A stretch of 64,000 bases of DNA from Cerrena zonata (GCA_038087015.1 JASBNA010000008.1:248001-312000), one strand, 5' to 3'; shown: positions 45,999 through 58,555, counted from the first letter of the stretch. Numbers and translations: made by a program. Notes: generated by a model from the letters alone, not told the origin.

Positions 45999-48459
45999 GG
46001 TGTTGGGAGGATGACAGTGATAGTGAGAAGAGAAGTTGTGCACTTCAGTGGCAAATACATAGCATCGCCCCGTCTTTATAACCACCCATGTATGACAATA
46101 GGAATCTAGTGCCCAGACCGGACAATGCAGTGCACTATTGTACATCCCCATGGAATCCGAACAACTTTTTGGGTTGCAATCGACGCAAAGATGCATCGGG
46201 TGGTAGATAATGCGCGTTACGCCGTTAAAAAACCGTTATGACCCAAGTCGAATCCTTGGTTCTAGCGGTTCCTGGTAGTATCAGCCGACAGCCAGCAGGC
46301 CACGGCGCGAATCAAGAGGTTATCTGATTTATAGAAGCCTCGAAGGTTCCCTTTGAATGTTCTGCTGTTTCAGAACCTGCTGGAGAGGTTAAATTATGAT
46401 CATGTACAGGGCATAGAGTCTATGTCCGGGGCACCTGTCGACAAATCACATATCAGTAGACTTAGTGGCGAATAGAAACTACGATTATGCCAAATGAAAA
46501 GTTCTGAGAACCATGAGACATAAAAATCCTACCCGCATGCGAACACGCCCCTTAAATGAACTCGTACAACCAAGTTTAAGGGCACGAAACGAATAGTCGC
46601 GCGGTTCCTCCGGACGTTGGGATCTGATCTTTTCAGACCACGTTTCCGGAAAGAAGACCAAATGGCTCCACATCATCGCCGCCGAAGAGCTCTTCAATGA
46701 ACCATTATCGCAGCCACTCGCTGTTACAGAGACTCGGAGTCGGTAATTGCGCGATAATTAATCATCGGGAACGGAAAGACACCATCTCCATTGTCAAGGA
46801 TGCATCATTAGATGTTGAGGACATATGCCTCGACTGCGGCCTCTGGGGTCCTACTAAGGTTCATTCCAGCAATCAACGGTGACCGGAGCTGTGGTGATCT
46901 GGGATCAGAAGGACTGGCATAAAGATGTTGATAGACTTGACAGTACATTTTGCGTGCCGATAGTGAGGTCTATACATTATTTTGGGACAACAATGACGGA
47001 CTTTAGGCGAGAACGTGACTATAGCTTGCTCCGTGATAGGATACAACGTTGCTTGCGATATCCTGTCCAAGGGGCAAGAATTGGGGTGCCGAACTATACA
47101 GGCATCGGCGCAAATTAACTCTGCATCAATCAAGGGCAAACCCCGGGCTTGCTATTGTTCACCATGAGGATAGCAATATTCGTTATATCAATAACCAGAG
47201 AATATTATTCGGAAATTGGAGTCTGGACGCTAAAAAAACTCCGCTCAAGAGTCCACATAATTCAACGCGGGCGAGTATCGGAAAGTCAGTTAGCGGGATA
47301 CAACTCCGAAGTGAGATAGGGAGAGATTCTCGACGAAATCCTGTAAAAACATTGTTGAGAAGTTCAATGACGCAAATATTAGATTAGTAGCCTACGTACG
47401 TCATGCAACGCGTGGGGTTAGACTTCTTGATTTTCACTTACAGCGATACGATAAGGATTAAAATATCAGTGTACGATGAATCTCCTATTTGAACTACCAA
47501 GACAAGGATCTTGAACGATGCCTGAGAAGGCTGCATGATAGCATAGCAGCAGTACTGAGTTAATCACTGACGCAGTAGTAAATGGCATACTGCAACATAA
47601 TGAAATGATCTCACTTCAATCCAGTATAATCGGCTCACCGATGCCCTCCGCCTACCGAGTTCCTTTACGCTCAGCTTCGATCCCAAAACAGAGAAGAGGC
47701 ATCGGGTGCCATCTAGGATGTGGTCGTACGTAGACCACCGTCACTGCACAATATAGGCTAGTCCGACGACAGTGGCGGTACTACTTGCCGTGATACCAAA
47801 AGTGGAAGGTGAGAAGGAATCTCTTACATCATGGCATAGACTATACAGTGACACACATTCCTCAATTTACATCGTTTGACCTTCTGTATAGTGTTATGAT
47901 TGGATTCAAAAAAACCGATCCATAACAGACTAAAATCATATGCGACCCCCAAAGGTTAGTGCGATCGCTGTATGATCAAACTGAATCAACGTGTAGCAGA
48001 AAACAACTGATGGAACATCCGTTCGTGTTTGTCCTATAGCCATCATCGCAATGGACTCCAATAGACGTATTCAAGTTACTACTGTACGAACGTAAAGAAT
48101 CGCATTGCCTAAGCGGCCGATACAAATTTTCAAGCGGGAGACGGACCGGCAAGTGAGCCCGGGAGAAACCCGATAAAACCGAAAGCTTGAACCAATCGCT
48201 GCTCAGAAATGAGGTTATCTTTACTCACTCCCTCTACTCGTGTGTATGGTTTGCCGTTCATATTGACGTGACTCAACGCGCGTGTAACATGTTGCAAAGT
48301 CGTTACTTCTCTCCCTAACCTCTATAAAGCGACGCAAACTTAGGGAGGAGTTCTCTTTCTACGACCTGCAACGGACCTACCGACGTAGACCTACCTCAAC
48401 AAAACGTCTCCTTTCTGATCGTGCACACGTACTATACCGAATCACGCCATCTCGACGCC
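45999..48459. other. 2.5 kb without a recognisable gene
   Basis: Only short unsupported frames (for example 46879-47118 and 47049-47387 on +). The right end should hold the promoter of the transporter gene at 48460; a pyrimidine-rich stretch with ctataaag near 48324 could be its core promoter. Confidence 0.4.
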
Positions 48460-50418
48460 ATGCCTTCCGCCGGTTTCCTGATCTTTTCGGGCGTAATGCC
48501 CCTCATCAAGACGTACGTCAAGCCCTGTCAAGCCTCGATCATTTATCTTATGAATATGATCATTTACAAATTCATTTAGGTTTTTGTCTATCCTTATTGG
48601 CTATGTCTTGGCACGCAAGGGTCTATTTCCGCCTGCAGCGTCGAAAGGCGCATCACAAGTCACGATGAATGTCTCGTTGCCGCTCTTGATCTTCTCCAAC
48701 ATAGTACCAGCCTTTACTCCGCAAAATGTCTCGGCAATGGGACCACTATTTTTAACTGCATTTGTGTATCAGATCCTAGGCTTTCTCTTTGGCTTTATCA
48801 TTCGTGAGGTATTCTACGTTCCCCGTAATTTTTGGCAAGGTATCATTGTTCTGTGTGGAATGAGCAACTGGGGAAATTTGCGTAAGTCCAAGATTTGACG
48901 ACGCCATGTTAAAAACGTTCATCTTACCCTATCAACATCTAGCAAACGCTGTTGTGTTGACCGTCACTCAACAAGCACCATTCAATCCTGATATTGATCC
49001 CGCACGTACGTTATGATATATCTCGTCTCATCATGATATGACCTTACCTTGGTTTCTGCTAGTGGGCGTGTCCTTTGTTTCTATCTTTATCGTGGCTTAC
49101 CATTTAGTCTTCTGGGTCTGTGGCGCCGCTCACTCGCTCTCATGGGATTACTTGCCAGGGATCCCACAGGGAGAAGCAGCAGAACAGCATATCTCATGGA
49201 AAGAGAAGCCCCTGGGGTCCCTCTTCTCAAGATTTGTTCTCGGAGACAAGCCCAAGACGATATCTTCTACAAAAGGAGCCGATGTTCTGGAGATTGTAAT
49301 TAACGAGAAAGATAAAGATAAAGATATTGAGAACATGGCCATAGACACAATACGTTATTCGGAAAACCTCAATAACGACCTTGCCCGTCGGACGTCCCAT
49401 ATTTCCGTTGTATCACGACACACGTCCCTTGGACCACGACCATCTACGGATGCTACTCCCTTGTCACTGCCGTCCTCGTCGCTTTCCGAACATGGAACAT
49501 CGCCCACTAACCCTCCAGAAACTCACAAGTCAACATTCCTCTCACCTACATTGTATCGCATCTTTCACCCCCTCGCTGCTATCGTTAACCCAGTTACAGT
49601 CTCTTTGATAATTTCCTTACCTATTGCTCTTATACAACCACTCAAAGCTCTCTTTGTTGATGTATCAAATATCGGAGGTCCAAGTTGGAAAGGCCCCGAT
49701 GGCCGGCCACCTCTCGCGTTTGTGATAGATACCGGTGCGTATGTTATAAGTGGTGTACGAGACGAAATATACCGTTCTTACTTAGTTATATTTCTAGCTG
49801 AGTTCTTGGGGACGATTACGGTCCCACTCGCCCTCATTCTCTTGGGTGCATCCTTTGCCCGTTTCACTATTCCTCGCCCCTTATCCCGGTTGCCCATAGC
49901 CGCGATGGTTGCGGTAGCATTGGCCAAAATGCTGGTTATGCCTGTCATAGGCGTTCTCATGGTAATGGGAATGGTCAAAGGCGGACTTATCGACGAGAAC
50001 GCCAAGGTCGAGAAGTTCGTAGCTATGTTTCTCAGCGGCACTCCAGCAGCAGTCAAGTAAGCAGCTTGTTGTCTCAAGCCTCCAGAACGTACCTTGACAT
50101 ATATTTACGAACAGTCAACTGATCGTCGCAAGTTTATACTCACCGGATGGTAATGTTGACACCCTCGCTGTAAGTGATCCATACTCCTCATTCTTGTCCA
50201 ATGTAAACTCACAAATCCAACTCTAAAGGCATTCTTACTTGTCCAGTGTGAGTTACAGTTAATCGTATGGAACCGTTTGAAGCTGACTGGGCTTCCCTAT
50301 TCTTCCAGATGGTTTCCTATTTTTCTCATCATCGTAAGTATAGATCTTAGTATCAAGCTTTCATAGGCTAACTCCCTCACTCAGTGCATTGACGGCTATC
50401 GCCCTATTACTTTCATGA
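48460..50418 (+). CDS. Auxin-efflux-carrier-type membrane transporter
   Basis: Eight exons (48460-48512, 48580-48881, 48943-49005, 49063-50056, 50115-50169, 50229-50247, 50309-50333, 50385-50418) give 514 residues. The N-terminal half has five hydrophobic helices, with the family motifs IGYVLARKGLFPPAASKGAS, NVSLPLLIFSNIVP and GMSNWGNLPNAVVLT. A hydrophilic Ser-rich loop of about 150 residues (residues about 170-320) follows, then a second helix bundle starting NPVTVSLIISLPIALIQPL. This inverted two-bundle plan is that of the AEC/PIN-like (membrane transport protein) family of fungal ER or plasma membranes. The substrate in fungi is not established. Start MPSAGFLIFSGVMPL is directly followed by the first helix. 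Confidence 0.92.
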
Positions 50419-51313
50419 ATCACTATAGACTCAGTGGCCCACTCATAGAGACATACAATAGACGACCGCTAGAGCACATAGACTGCCTCGAATACACACT
50501 AGATCATGTCACGCTACACCATATTTTCGGATACTCCTCGACGTTTAGAATTCAAAAGAGAGTGAACCTGGAACCGGGGGAAAGTTTACACAGTACGTAC
50601 TGTTTTTGATAAAACATCTGTATGATGTGTAGCTGCCGTACATCAAGGACGTGTAGCAATCACCTCAGGTTTCGACTGAAAGAAACAAGCTCCTAACCGT
50701 TTCTGAGTTTCAAGTTCGTCACAGGTCAGTCTATCGAATCGAATGGTACCAATCCGGAATATATATACCTCCAAATGTGATTAGACGCCCATAACAAGGT
50801 ACAACAACAGGCTACCACTCACCGCGTAATGGTTTTACTTCGATTCCCGCCACCTCTATAATGGATCCCACATCAGTTACTACATGCTACAAAACCGAAT
50901 TTAAAATGGCACATTAGTTATAAAGTATGAACTATTCGGTACAACCGAGCAATTTGATCAATTCGAAGTCATGGTGCAATCCGAACTCCTACCCCCTATG
51001 TGATGACGAACCTTGCGTAGGTCTTAGCCTCTTCTCGATGACCGCTAATGCGAGCACTGTTTTAAAAAGGCACAGGGTCTTACTCATAATCTGAATACGA
51101 AGGAGACACAGCGGGGTCATCATGTTGACCACGTTGAGCGGCGCCGCTGCTTGAAACAAACATTGCAACTTGGTCTGACTTGTCAGCCTCCAGTCAGCCC
51201 CTAGCCCTTCCTCGTTCAAAAATGCTGACTCCCTGCGGCTATCCCCCACCCTCCTCCTCTTTCTCTCCTCCCATCTTGCTTTATTTTCTGCACCTCTGGA
51301 GTGTGCTCTCGCA
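50419..51313. other. Intergenic, upstream of the mutanase gene
   Basis: No coding pattern. The last 150 bases before 51314 are C/T-rich, as is common upstream of strongly expressed fungal genes. Confidence 0.4.
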
Positions 51314-53133
51314 ATGCTTTCTTCGCTTTCTTACCTCTCAGAGGCTCTCTTGCTCTCTGCTTTGCTTGCTACCCCTTCAAACTCTCTTCCTCAGGCTGGA
51401 TTCCTGGGAGAGATTGAAACAGCTTTTGATAATATCTTTGGACAGTCGGTGGACGTTACAAAGACCGGTGCTTCAGTGAATATCACCAGGCCTAGTATCA
51501 CTATCCGTCCGTCGATGCCTATCCCAACGAACAGTATCCCAGCGAACTTGACGAACCCGACGAACCCTCCAATAACGTCTAACGTCACTGTGTCCAAGAA
51601 CCTTGTGTTTGCTCACCACATTGTGGGTAACACGTACAACTACACCGTCCAGACTTGGCAAAATGGTAAGTTGTAGTCAATACGGACACTAAGTCTTTTG
51701 TGGCTGACATCATAATCATGATAGATATTTCCTTGGCTGCGTCCAAGGGCATCGATGCCTTTGCGCTCAACATCGGACGAGACTCATGGGAGTCTGGACA
51801 AGTGTCTAACGCGTACAGCGCCGCCAAGAGTTTGAATACTACTTTCAAACTCTTCATTTCATTCGACATGACCTCCCTCCCGTGCGCTTCCACCAACGAC
51901 GCCGCCACCATTAGGAACTACGTTAACTCATACGCGGCTCACCCCAACCAACTCCAATACAACAACTCGGCATTCATCTCCACGTTCGCTGGCGAATCGT
52001 GTACATTCGGTGCAGCTAGCGTAGATCAGGGCTGGACCAACACTGTGAAGAAGAACTTGAATAGCACGTACTTCGTGCCTTCGTTCTTTGTCGATCCCGC
52101 CACGTTCTCCAAGTATACAGTGATGGACGGTGCCTTCAACGTGAGTTTAGTTTCATTTATGTGTAGAGTTCGTTCTCATTTACGTCTTGTGTGTCAGTGG
52201 AACTCTGGCTGGCCCGTGGGTAACACGAGCATTACCTTCCAATCGGACCAAACGTACCTCGCCAACCTTCAGAACCGCACCTACATGGCTGGCGTTTCCC
52301 CTTGGTTCTTCACTGTAAGTTCTTTTCCCTTGGTGCCGTATGTAAACATCGAGCTCACACAATTTCGTTCGTAGCATTACAGCCCGCAGACATACAATAA
52401 GAACTTCATATATCGCAGCGACGACTGGCTCTTCGCACAGCGCTGGGAACTTCTTATCCAGAACCGCACCCAGGTCCCCTTCGCACAAGTCATCACCTGG
52501 AATGACTATGGCGAATCACACTATGTTGGACCTGTTGAGGGCGTGCAACCAATGTCTCAAGCTTGGGTGAATGGATTCGATCACCAAGGTGCGTTCCCCT
52601 CCCCTCTGCATCTCATCTTTTATTTAATCTGTAGGCTAACTGGTGATTTATTTTAGGCTGGCTCGACTTGATGAAGTACTATATCACCGCATATAAGACC
52701 GGGATCTATCCTGCTGTTACCAAAGACCGCGTCTTCACCTGGGCTCGTCTCTACCCCGCCGCGGCCAACTCCACGGATCCCGTCGGCAAGCCCGATAACT
52801 GGCAATGGGTAAGTTTCTCTTCGACTCACATCGTTCGATTTCTCTATTTATTTCTGACTTCACGATTATTAGACCCAGGATTACCTCTGGACAGTCTCGA
52901 TCCTCAGTGCACCTGCCAACGTCACTCAAACATGCGGAAACAGCACTTCGACAACAGCCGTTCCTGCTGGTCTGTCCAAGTTGAAGTTGCCCTTAATGAC
53001 GAATTGTAGTGTGAAAGTGGTTGTCAACAGAGGGAATACGACATCGTTGACTTTTGAGCCTACTGGATTCAATTTCAGTACGAGCCCGCCGTCCTATAAC
53101 TTCAATGCCTTTGTGGCTGCTTCTCCCGCATAA
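51314..53133 (+). CDS. Secreted alpha-1,3-glucanase (mutanase), glycoside hydrolase family 71
   Basis: Six exons (51314-51665, 51725-52140, 52198-52314, 52375-52588, 52657-52808, 52873-53133) give 503 residues. It has a signal peptide (LSEALLLSALLATPSNSLP) and a Thr/Pro/Asn-rich linker with a repeated NLTNPTNPP. The GH71 catalytic domain begins KNLVFAHHIVGNTYNYTVQT and continues DISLAASKGIDAFALNIG, TFKLFISFDMTSLP, FISTFAGESCTFG, DGAFNWNSGWP and ITWNDYGESHYVGPV. The end is a small beta domain. The family hydrolyses alpha-1,3-glucan, a fungal wall polymer, so the enzyme may remodel its own wall or attack other fungi. There is no separate carbohydrate-binding module of the usual kind. Confidence 0.95.
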
Positions 53134-53347
53134 ATGGCGATAGGGTTTCCGGACATTTCATGTGTATTGTTTGTGTATGTAGCATGTTGTCTTAGTGGAC
53201 TCGGACAATTTAGAACGAATGGACTACTACTGGCTCGCTCAAAAAAACCTCTGTTAGATAGGTTCCATGAACCACGAAATCAAATGATATGGAAAATACC
53301 GGAAGTACAAATACACTATAGCTAGCAGATGTCAAACGACTTAAAGT

Positions 53348-55003
53348 TCAGTCCATCCATACCAAATCGTCATAAGCTGGCATCCCACTCCCCTTCCTGA
53401 TTCTATCACCTAATACAGACCTATTAATAGACAAAACCCTATCCAACCTCTTCACAATATCCACCCAAGCACAACACATCCCCGCCAGACCTTCATAAAG
53501 ACTATACGGTCTATCCGGGACATTCATCTCTCCTTTCTCCGTCAACGACTCATACGTCGTCGCGATGTGGGCGAGGTGGATCGCTTGGAAGAGGTATTTG
53601 TCCATCATCCCTTCAGTTTTGGTCTTACTTTCGCTACCAGGAGACTCGTAGTTAGTTTTGGGAAGGGATATGGCATCGGATACTGAGAGGAGGGTGTATA
53701 CGGAACCGGCGACACCGTGACAGATTCCGACGCCTTTACGGAGGAGGCCTTGGGTGTAGACGAGATTTGCGCCTAGCGCGAGAGATTTGCGGAGGGAGGT
53801 TACGAGAGTGGGTGGCAGAGCCAATGGGGACGAAGCAGAGTCGAAGCGACGGAGTATTGTCGCGAAGAGGATCAATGTTGCTGGAGCACCATGACACCAG
53901 CTAAAATAAAATGTGAGGTACAAGATAGGTTAAAGAGGATCGAGAGCGTACTGCACAAGCCTGTTCTTCTCATCTCCTTCGATTCTTTTGTACGTATCTT
54001 TTTCGGCTCTGACAGGCCAATTCCCAGACGGGAGTTGGATATCGACTAACCATAAGATGGTTTTGACGATAAGACCCCAATGAGAAAAAAGGAGTTGCGT
54101 GGGAGACGATATGATCATCTGAAGAATTCCAACTTTACATTTCATATGTCGGAAGGCAGTCAGTCACGGTATGAGCAGAAAAAGAAAGTGGAGAGGGAGA
54201 ACGTACCGACACCATGCGCCCCACCCAAGTACCTCTTTCCTCGCCAACTCCACATCAGACCTGGTGCGTTAACCCTTTCGTTCACATCCAACTCTTCAGC
54301 ATAGGTAATAGCACCTTCTCTGCCTCTCACAATGATGTCATCGATAAGGACCCCGAGCTGCTGATCTGAACATAATTCCCGGATAGATTTAACGAGAGCG
54401 CTTTCATCTCGCGATGGTTCGGAATCGATGACAGAACGTAGCTTCAGCGGTGCGTATAACAACCCAGCACGACCGAATAGGATCTCGCATCCATCTCCCA
54501 CTACATCTCGTTCCCCATTCACTGCGATCTCCATCGCTTTAGAGATCATTCGGATGCAAGTTTCACAATCCTCTTTGGTGGTTTCAGAGACAGGGTTGGT
54601 ACCTTGAAGTTCGCCAAGCAGGAAAAGGGTAGCGTTCCCTATTGCCTCTCCAAAGAATACAGCATTTTCCTTTGGAGACATTTCGGGGAGTGTTGCCGGT
54701 GACGGGATTCTCGTAAATGAGATGGGTGGAAGTTCTGGTAAGCTGGAGACTATCCAATCCATCATGAGGACACCTACAAATGACCATTCCTTAGAATCCC
54801 CTCATACGTAAAGGGATGGAAATGGATGGTGAAGACGTACCACTGTTCCCGACATAAACAATATGTCTGGAAGATGGGTTTTTATGGACATCTAGAATAC
54901 CTTTTTGAAGTGAGTTGATGATGTCTTTACGAGCTGAGGCAAAGTCGAAGGTAGTGGGATCTGCGGGTGTGAAAGGAATGTAACGAGTTTGGTGCGTTGA
55001 CAT
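53348..55003 (-). CDS. LanC-like protein (LANCL family)
   Basis: A multi-exon gene starting at 55003 (MSTHQTRYIPFTPADPTTFD) with a product of roughly 500 residues. The exons chain: the first ends IVYVGNSG, the next covers LMMDWIVSSLPELPP to GKRYLGGAHGV, then GILQMIISSPTQ to KNRLVQ, then WCHGAPATLILFATIL to the stop at 53348. The LanC hallmarks are in place: GAHGV, WCHG (zinc Cys) and the second zinc pair in GICHGVAGS, plus YEGLAGMCCAW near the end. Eukaryotic LANCL proteins add glutathione to dehydroamino acids; a lanthipeptide substrate is not expected, and no precursor peptide is seen next to it. Probably cytosolic. Confidence 0.9.
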
Positions 55004-55387
55004 GATGATTAGACTTCTGGATTCTTAGATACGAAGTGTGGTTGGAACGGTGGTACGCTGGTGCTTCGTTGGTTAGGAAAGGAATACGAATACCAGTTTC
55101 ATATCTTGGTAGATGTAGATGAGACTCGGATCCTGTAGGTCTCGGATAGCCTGTGTGGGAGTTGGTACCTCAGTTTGAGTTTGTTATCTGAGCACGAGTG
55201 ATGACGTCAAGACCTGTATACAACAACAGCGAATATTGAAAGCATCCCTGTCAATCAAACCCAGCGCATATACATCATGATCAAATCAGTAACTTCAAGA
55301 CTAGACATACAAACCGACAGTCAGCTGACTGACATCCCGACATCAAGAAAAAACAAACAGAATGCGGTCTAGTATCCACTCACCACA
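55004..55387. other. Short intergenic region
   Basis: Promoter side of the LanC-like gene. Nothing else was seen. Confidence 0.35.
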
Positions 55388-55558
55388 ATGTCAACTACAA
55401 CCATGCGTACACGCATGACAGAGTTCATCTCAAACCTACAATCCACCATCATCACCGAACTAGAAAACATCGACCCAACCGTACCTCGTTTCACTCGCCG
55501 AACATGGGATCGGGCACAAGGCGGACGCGGCATCAGGAAAACCGGGAGACGTGAATAA
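55388..55558 (+). pseudogene. Fragment resembling the N-terminus of coproporphyrinogen III oxidase
   Basis: A 56-residue frame: MSTTTMRTRMTEFISNLQST, then ITELENIDPTVPRFTRRTW, then DRAQGGRGIRKTGRRE and a stop. Met-Arg-x-x-Met, the helix with Gln-x-x-Ile, LExID, F-x-x-x-TW and a GG-rich turn appear in the same order as in the start of aerobic coproporphyrinogen oxidase (HEM13). The full enzyme has about 300 more residues; none follow here in any frame. It is most likely a truncated duplicate of HEM13. A small independent gene is possible. The identification is from memory of the family, with moderate confidence. Confidence 0.45.
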
Positions 55559-55862
55559 TGCATTATAGTGTTTGTGAATTGGCGCCCGATTCACACGATG
55601 TTGTAATGTTGTATGAACGCCTCGCCGGTTCGTGAATACTTTATGAAGGAGCAAGTAACATTATGACACTCCATGACCATGTATAATGCTTTTCATGCAT
55701 TTTAGCTTCCCAGAATCGCTTGGGCCATAAGTTGAGACCGCCTGCAGGATGTAGATTTCTCTCAGTGACATGATCTCATTGTATAAGGCTTGCAAGTACC
55801 AGTAACTTGAATTTATAACAATGCTAGACTTCTCTACTATACAAAATTGAATTGGCTTCCTG

Positions 55863-56938
55863 TCAATCACCTTCTGATACATCACCGCCATCTTGTTCGT
55901 CTTCGTCCGCCTCATCCTCATCTTCGTCCGCCTCATCCTCGTCTTCGTCCGCCTCATCCTCGTCCTCGTCCTCATCATCATCAAAACCTCGATCACTTTC
56001 ACTACTACTCCCCATGGTATCTTCATCACTAGCATCAGAATCTTCGCCTCGCTTGCCACTCGGGGCACTGTTATCATCTATCACATCATCCCAGTCATCT
56101 TCGTCATCTTGTCTACCACTTTCTCCATCCGTACTCGAAAACAGAGTTTGTGCATGAATTCGAGATACCTGATGCCCAACCCCCATATTAGAATATCGGA
56201 GAGCCATATCACGGTCAGCAAACCTAGGGAACACATGAGCCAAACACAAATGTCACGGAGAATAGGCACATACATCCCAACATAGTAATTCATCCAATCC
56301 TTCCGTTCCCCCACCTTTCTGGCAAGCGTGGATTCTGAGCGAAGTAGTCTTCGAGTTCGTCCGAGTGCAAACGCTGGGATGAGGTGACAGCCACGGATCA
56401 CGACAGATGGATCTAGGAATCCGAATGCGAAACGGTCGTTCTCAGGAACGAAGCCAATTTTGGGGAGCTTGGAATATTTGAAACCAGAGCGGTATCCTGG
56501 TTCTATTCCGTACCACCGTACCCACAGAAATTCAACTTGTGTACTTGATACTTGAGGCAAATTACTCTTGCTTGATGGGAAAATAGACACAGTTGTGTGA
56601 AAAACACCAAGAACCTGTGCATACCAATACGGATGGGCCCCTGCTTCAGTTTCCGGAGATTGGACCATAACATTACATTGCTTTGAGGGGTTGAGAGTGT
56701 CTTGCGCTCGCCTGATGTCATAAGTAGTAAAGTTTACTTGAAAGCGGGAGACTGAGAAGATCTTATTGTCAGTGATGCGGATACTCTGACGATCAGCTTC
56801 GGTAAACTCGTCATGGTCATCCCCATCAAATTGTCGGTTGGTCAGCTGTCCAAGAAGATGATCGAGTAGTTTTGTCTTGAAGTCCTGAAGTAAAATCAGT
56901 ATTGAACATACATCGGCTGTAGTTTTGGAGACTACCAA
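55863..56938 (-). mobile_element. 3' part of a Plavaka-type transposon protein gene
   Basis: The upper exon (to about 56890) encodes DFKTKLLDHLLGQL, FDGDDHDEFTEADRQSIRI, VNFTTYDIRRAQDTLNP, AHPYWYAQVLGVFHTTVSI, VEFLWVRWYGIEPGYRSGFK and FGFLDPSVVIRGCHLIPAF. After an intron near 56225-56280 it continues FADRDMALRYSNMGVGHQVS and then an acidic tail to 55863. This block matches the C-terminal region of the large proteins linked to Plavaka (CACTA-like) DNA transposons in Agaricomycetes, as I remember them. The transposase core that should precede it is absent, so the copy is 5' truncated. The tail repeats EADEDED from a 21-base unit (about 55904-55970). Confidence 0.72.
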
Positions 56939-57326
56939 CCTTCAATTACGATTCCTGAAGAATGAAGAAGAATCGTTCTATATACCTGGACTTGCTGGGG
57001 CGCTTGTACCGTAACGCGATTTCATGTCTGATCCTAAACTAGGGTTATCTGTATTTTACATTTTACATCTGCTTCTTCCTATAAAATATCATTGTTTTTT
57101 GTACTGTTGAACTCACAGGGACTTTCTGAGCAGAATGATACCCTCAATGTTTCTCTCATATTGCTTCATGAGTTCCAATGCAAGGTTTTATGTTTGCTTT
57201 GTATCATGTGACTCGCTCACCGTGGGAAAAAGGCAACTTTGTATTGAGGATAACAAAGATATTTGTATTGTGATAACAAAACTCTATGGATGAGACTATA
57301 TATATCAAATCCCAACCATATGGGAC
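56939..57326. other. Spacer between the Plavaka remnant and the inverted-repeat element
   Basis: AT-rich with no coding pattern. The end has a small hairpin, CAACC...GGTTG (57314-57331), that overlaps the first bases of the element's left arm. Confidence 0.4.
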
Positions 57327-57638
57327 GGTTGAGGCACCTATGAGCTCGCATTGAGTAGACGAGTCTAACGCTTCTTTCCGCAAGGGAAACGGAGCAAAAC
57401 CGACCAATCTATAAGCTAATTTCCAAAATTTGTCAGTTATACAGTACAACAAATATGGAATATAAGAGTCATTTCACCACCGATTTGGATGTGGAAGACA
57501 GCGTTGGATTCGCACTGCAGAGACGAACCCAGGCATGTGTGAAAGACCTCACGCTTTGAGGTATGAGATGAAAGAGCAGAATGGTAGCTCTGTTAGTGAC
57601 GAAACCTTTATACAAAACCTGCACGAAACCAGACGTTC

Positions 57639-57939
57639 AAGCTACCGTTGGATTCGTCTCATCGAGACGAGCTCAGCGGTAGCTCAAACATCGCAATCGG
57701 TGCAGATTTGACCTCAGAATAGCGAGAATACAGCAACCAGCCACTACAAACCTCTTAACTCCTATGACGAACCTCTAAACGCCCACTACGAACCTTTTAA
57801 CGCCCATTACGAACCTCTAAACGCCCATAAACCAAAGGCTCAGATGGTATTCTCGCTATTCTGAGGTCAAATCTGCACCGATTGCGATGTTTGAGCTACC
57901 GCTGAGCTCGTCTCGATGAGACGAATCCAACGGTAGCTT
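57639..57939. mobile_element. Nested MITE-like element with perfect 93 bp inverted repeats
   Basis: 57639-57731 and 57847-57939 are exact reverse complements (starting AAGCTACCGTTGGATTCG). The 115-base centre (57732-57846) holds about four tandem copies of a 21-22 base unit like ACGAACCTCTAAACGCCC. It sits in the left arm of the larger element: the right arm has uninterrupted sequence at the same point (gttcaacatcagg when read inverted). It therefore inserted after the larger element formed, and the perfect arms suggest recent activity. No coding capacity. Confidence 0.78.
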
Positions 57940-58555
57940 CATCAGGAAAAACCCCTATCTCTAATTAGAGCTAATTATATTGAATTAAGTGCAATAGGAA
58001 GAATATCTCTAATTGGGTCTATTTAGATATGTGTCAAAATAATGCAAAATATATAGGTCTAATTAGAGCCTATTAGGTCTCAGTTAGAGCTAATAAAAGG
58101 TAAGTTAGATTAGTATTAGATGCAATTAGAGCTAATTGGATGTAATTAGGAGCAGTTGGATGATATGAGAGTTAGTTCCTAGCACTCAGACTATCACACA
58201 ATTAAAAATAGTTGGGAAAAGCACTGATAATTGAGCTATTATTACAGATTTACTCTATGTTATTTACCAAAAATATAATCTATAACACTACTGGTGAGTT
58301 AAGTAATAATAGAAGTGATTGTTGGGGATGGTAAGCAGATCAGAAAAAGAAATGAGTTAGAACATACAAGTCTTCTGAAATAAGCACTGTGCTTTTGAGA
58401 AGCAAGTTAGTGAGAGATAAACTGAAGTAAATCAAAGCTCACCTTATTTATAGATATGATCTGCATAGATAGGGAAGAGAAGAAGGAAGGAAAGGAAAGA
58501 GTAAATGAGAGGAAAGAGTGAAAGAGAAAGAGAATGTGGGCGAAGTTTCAAAGTC

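Noticed and set aside
53348..55003. Lanthipeptide biosynthetic cluster
   Set aside because: No dehydratase or precursor gene nearby; eukaryotic LanC-like proteins act without one.
55847..56285. Plus-strand frames rich in Pro/His/Arg or Ser over the acidic repeat
   Set aside because: They are shadows of the GA-rich repeat in the Plavaka gene on the other strand.
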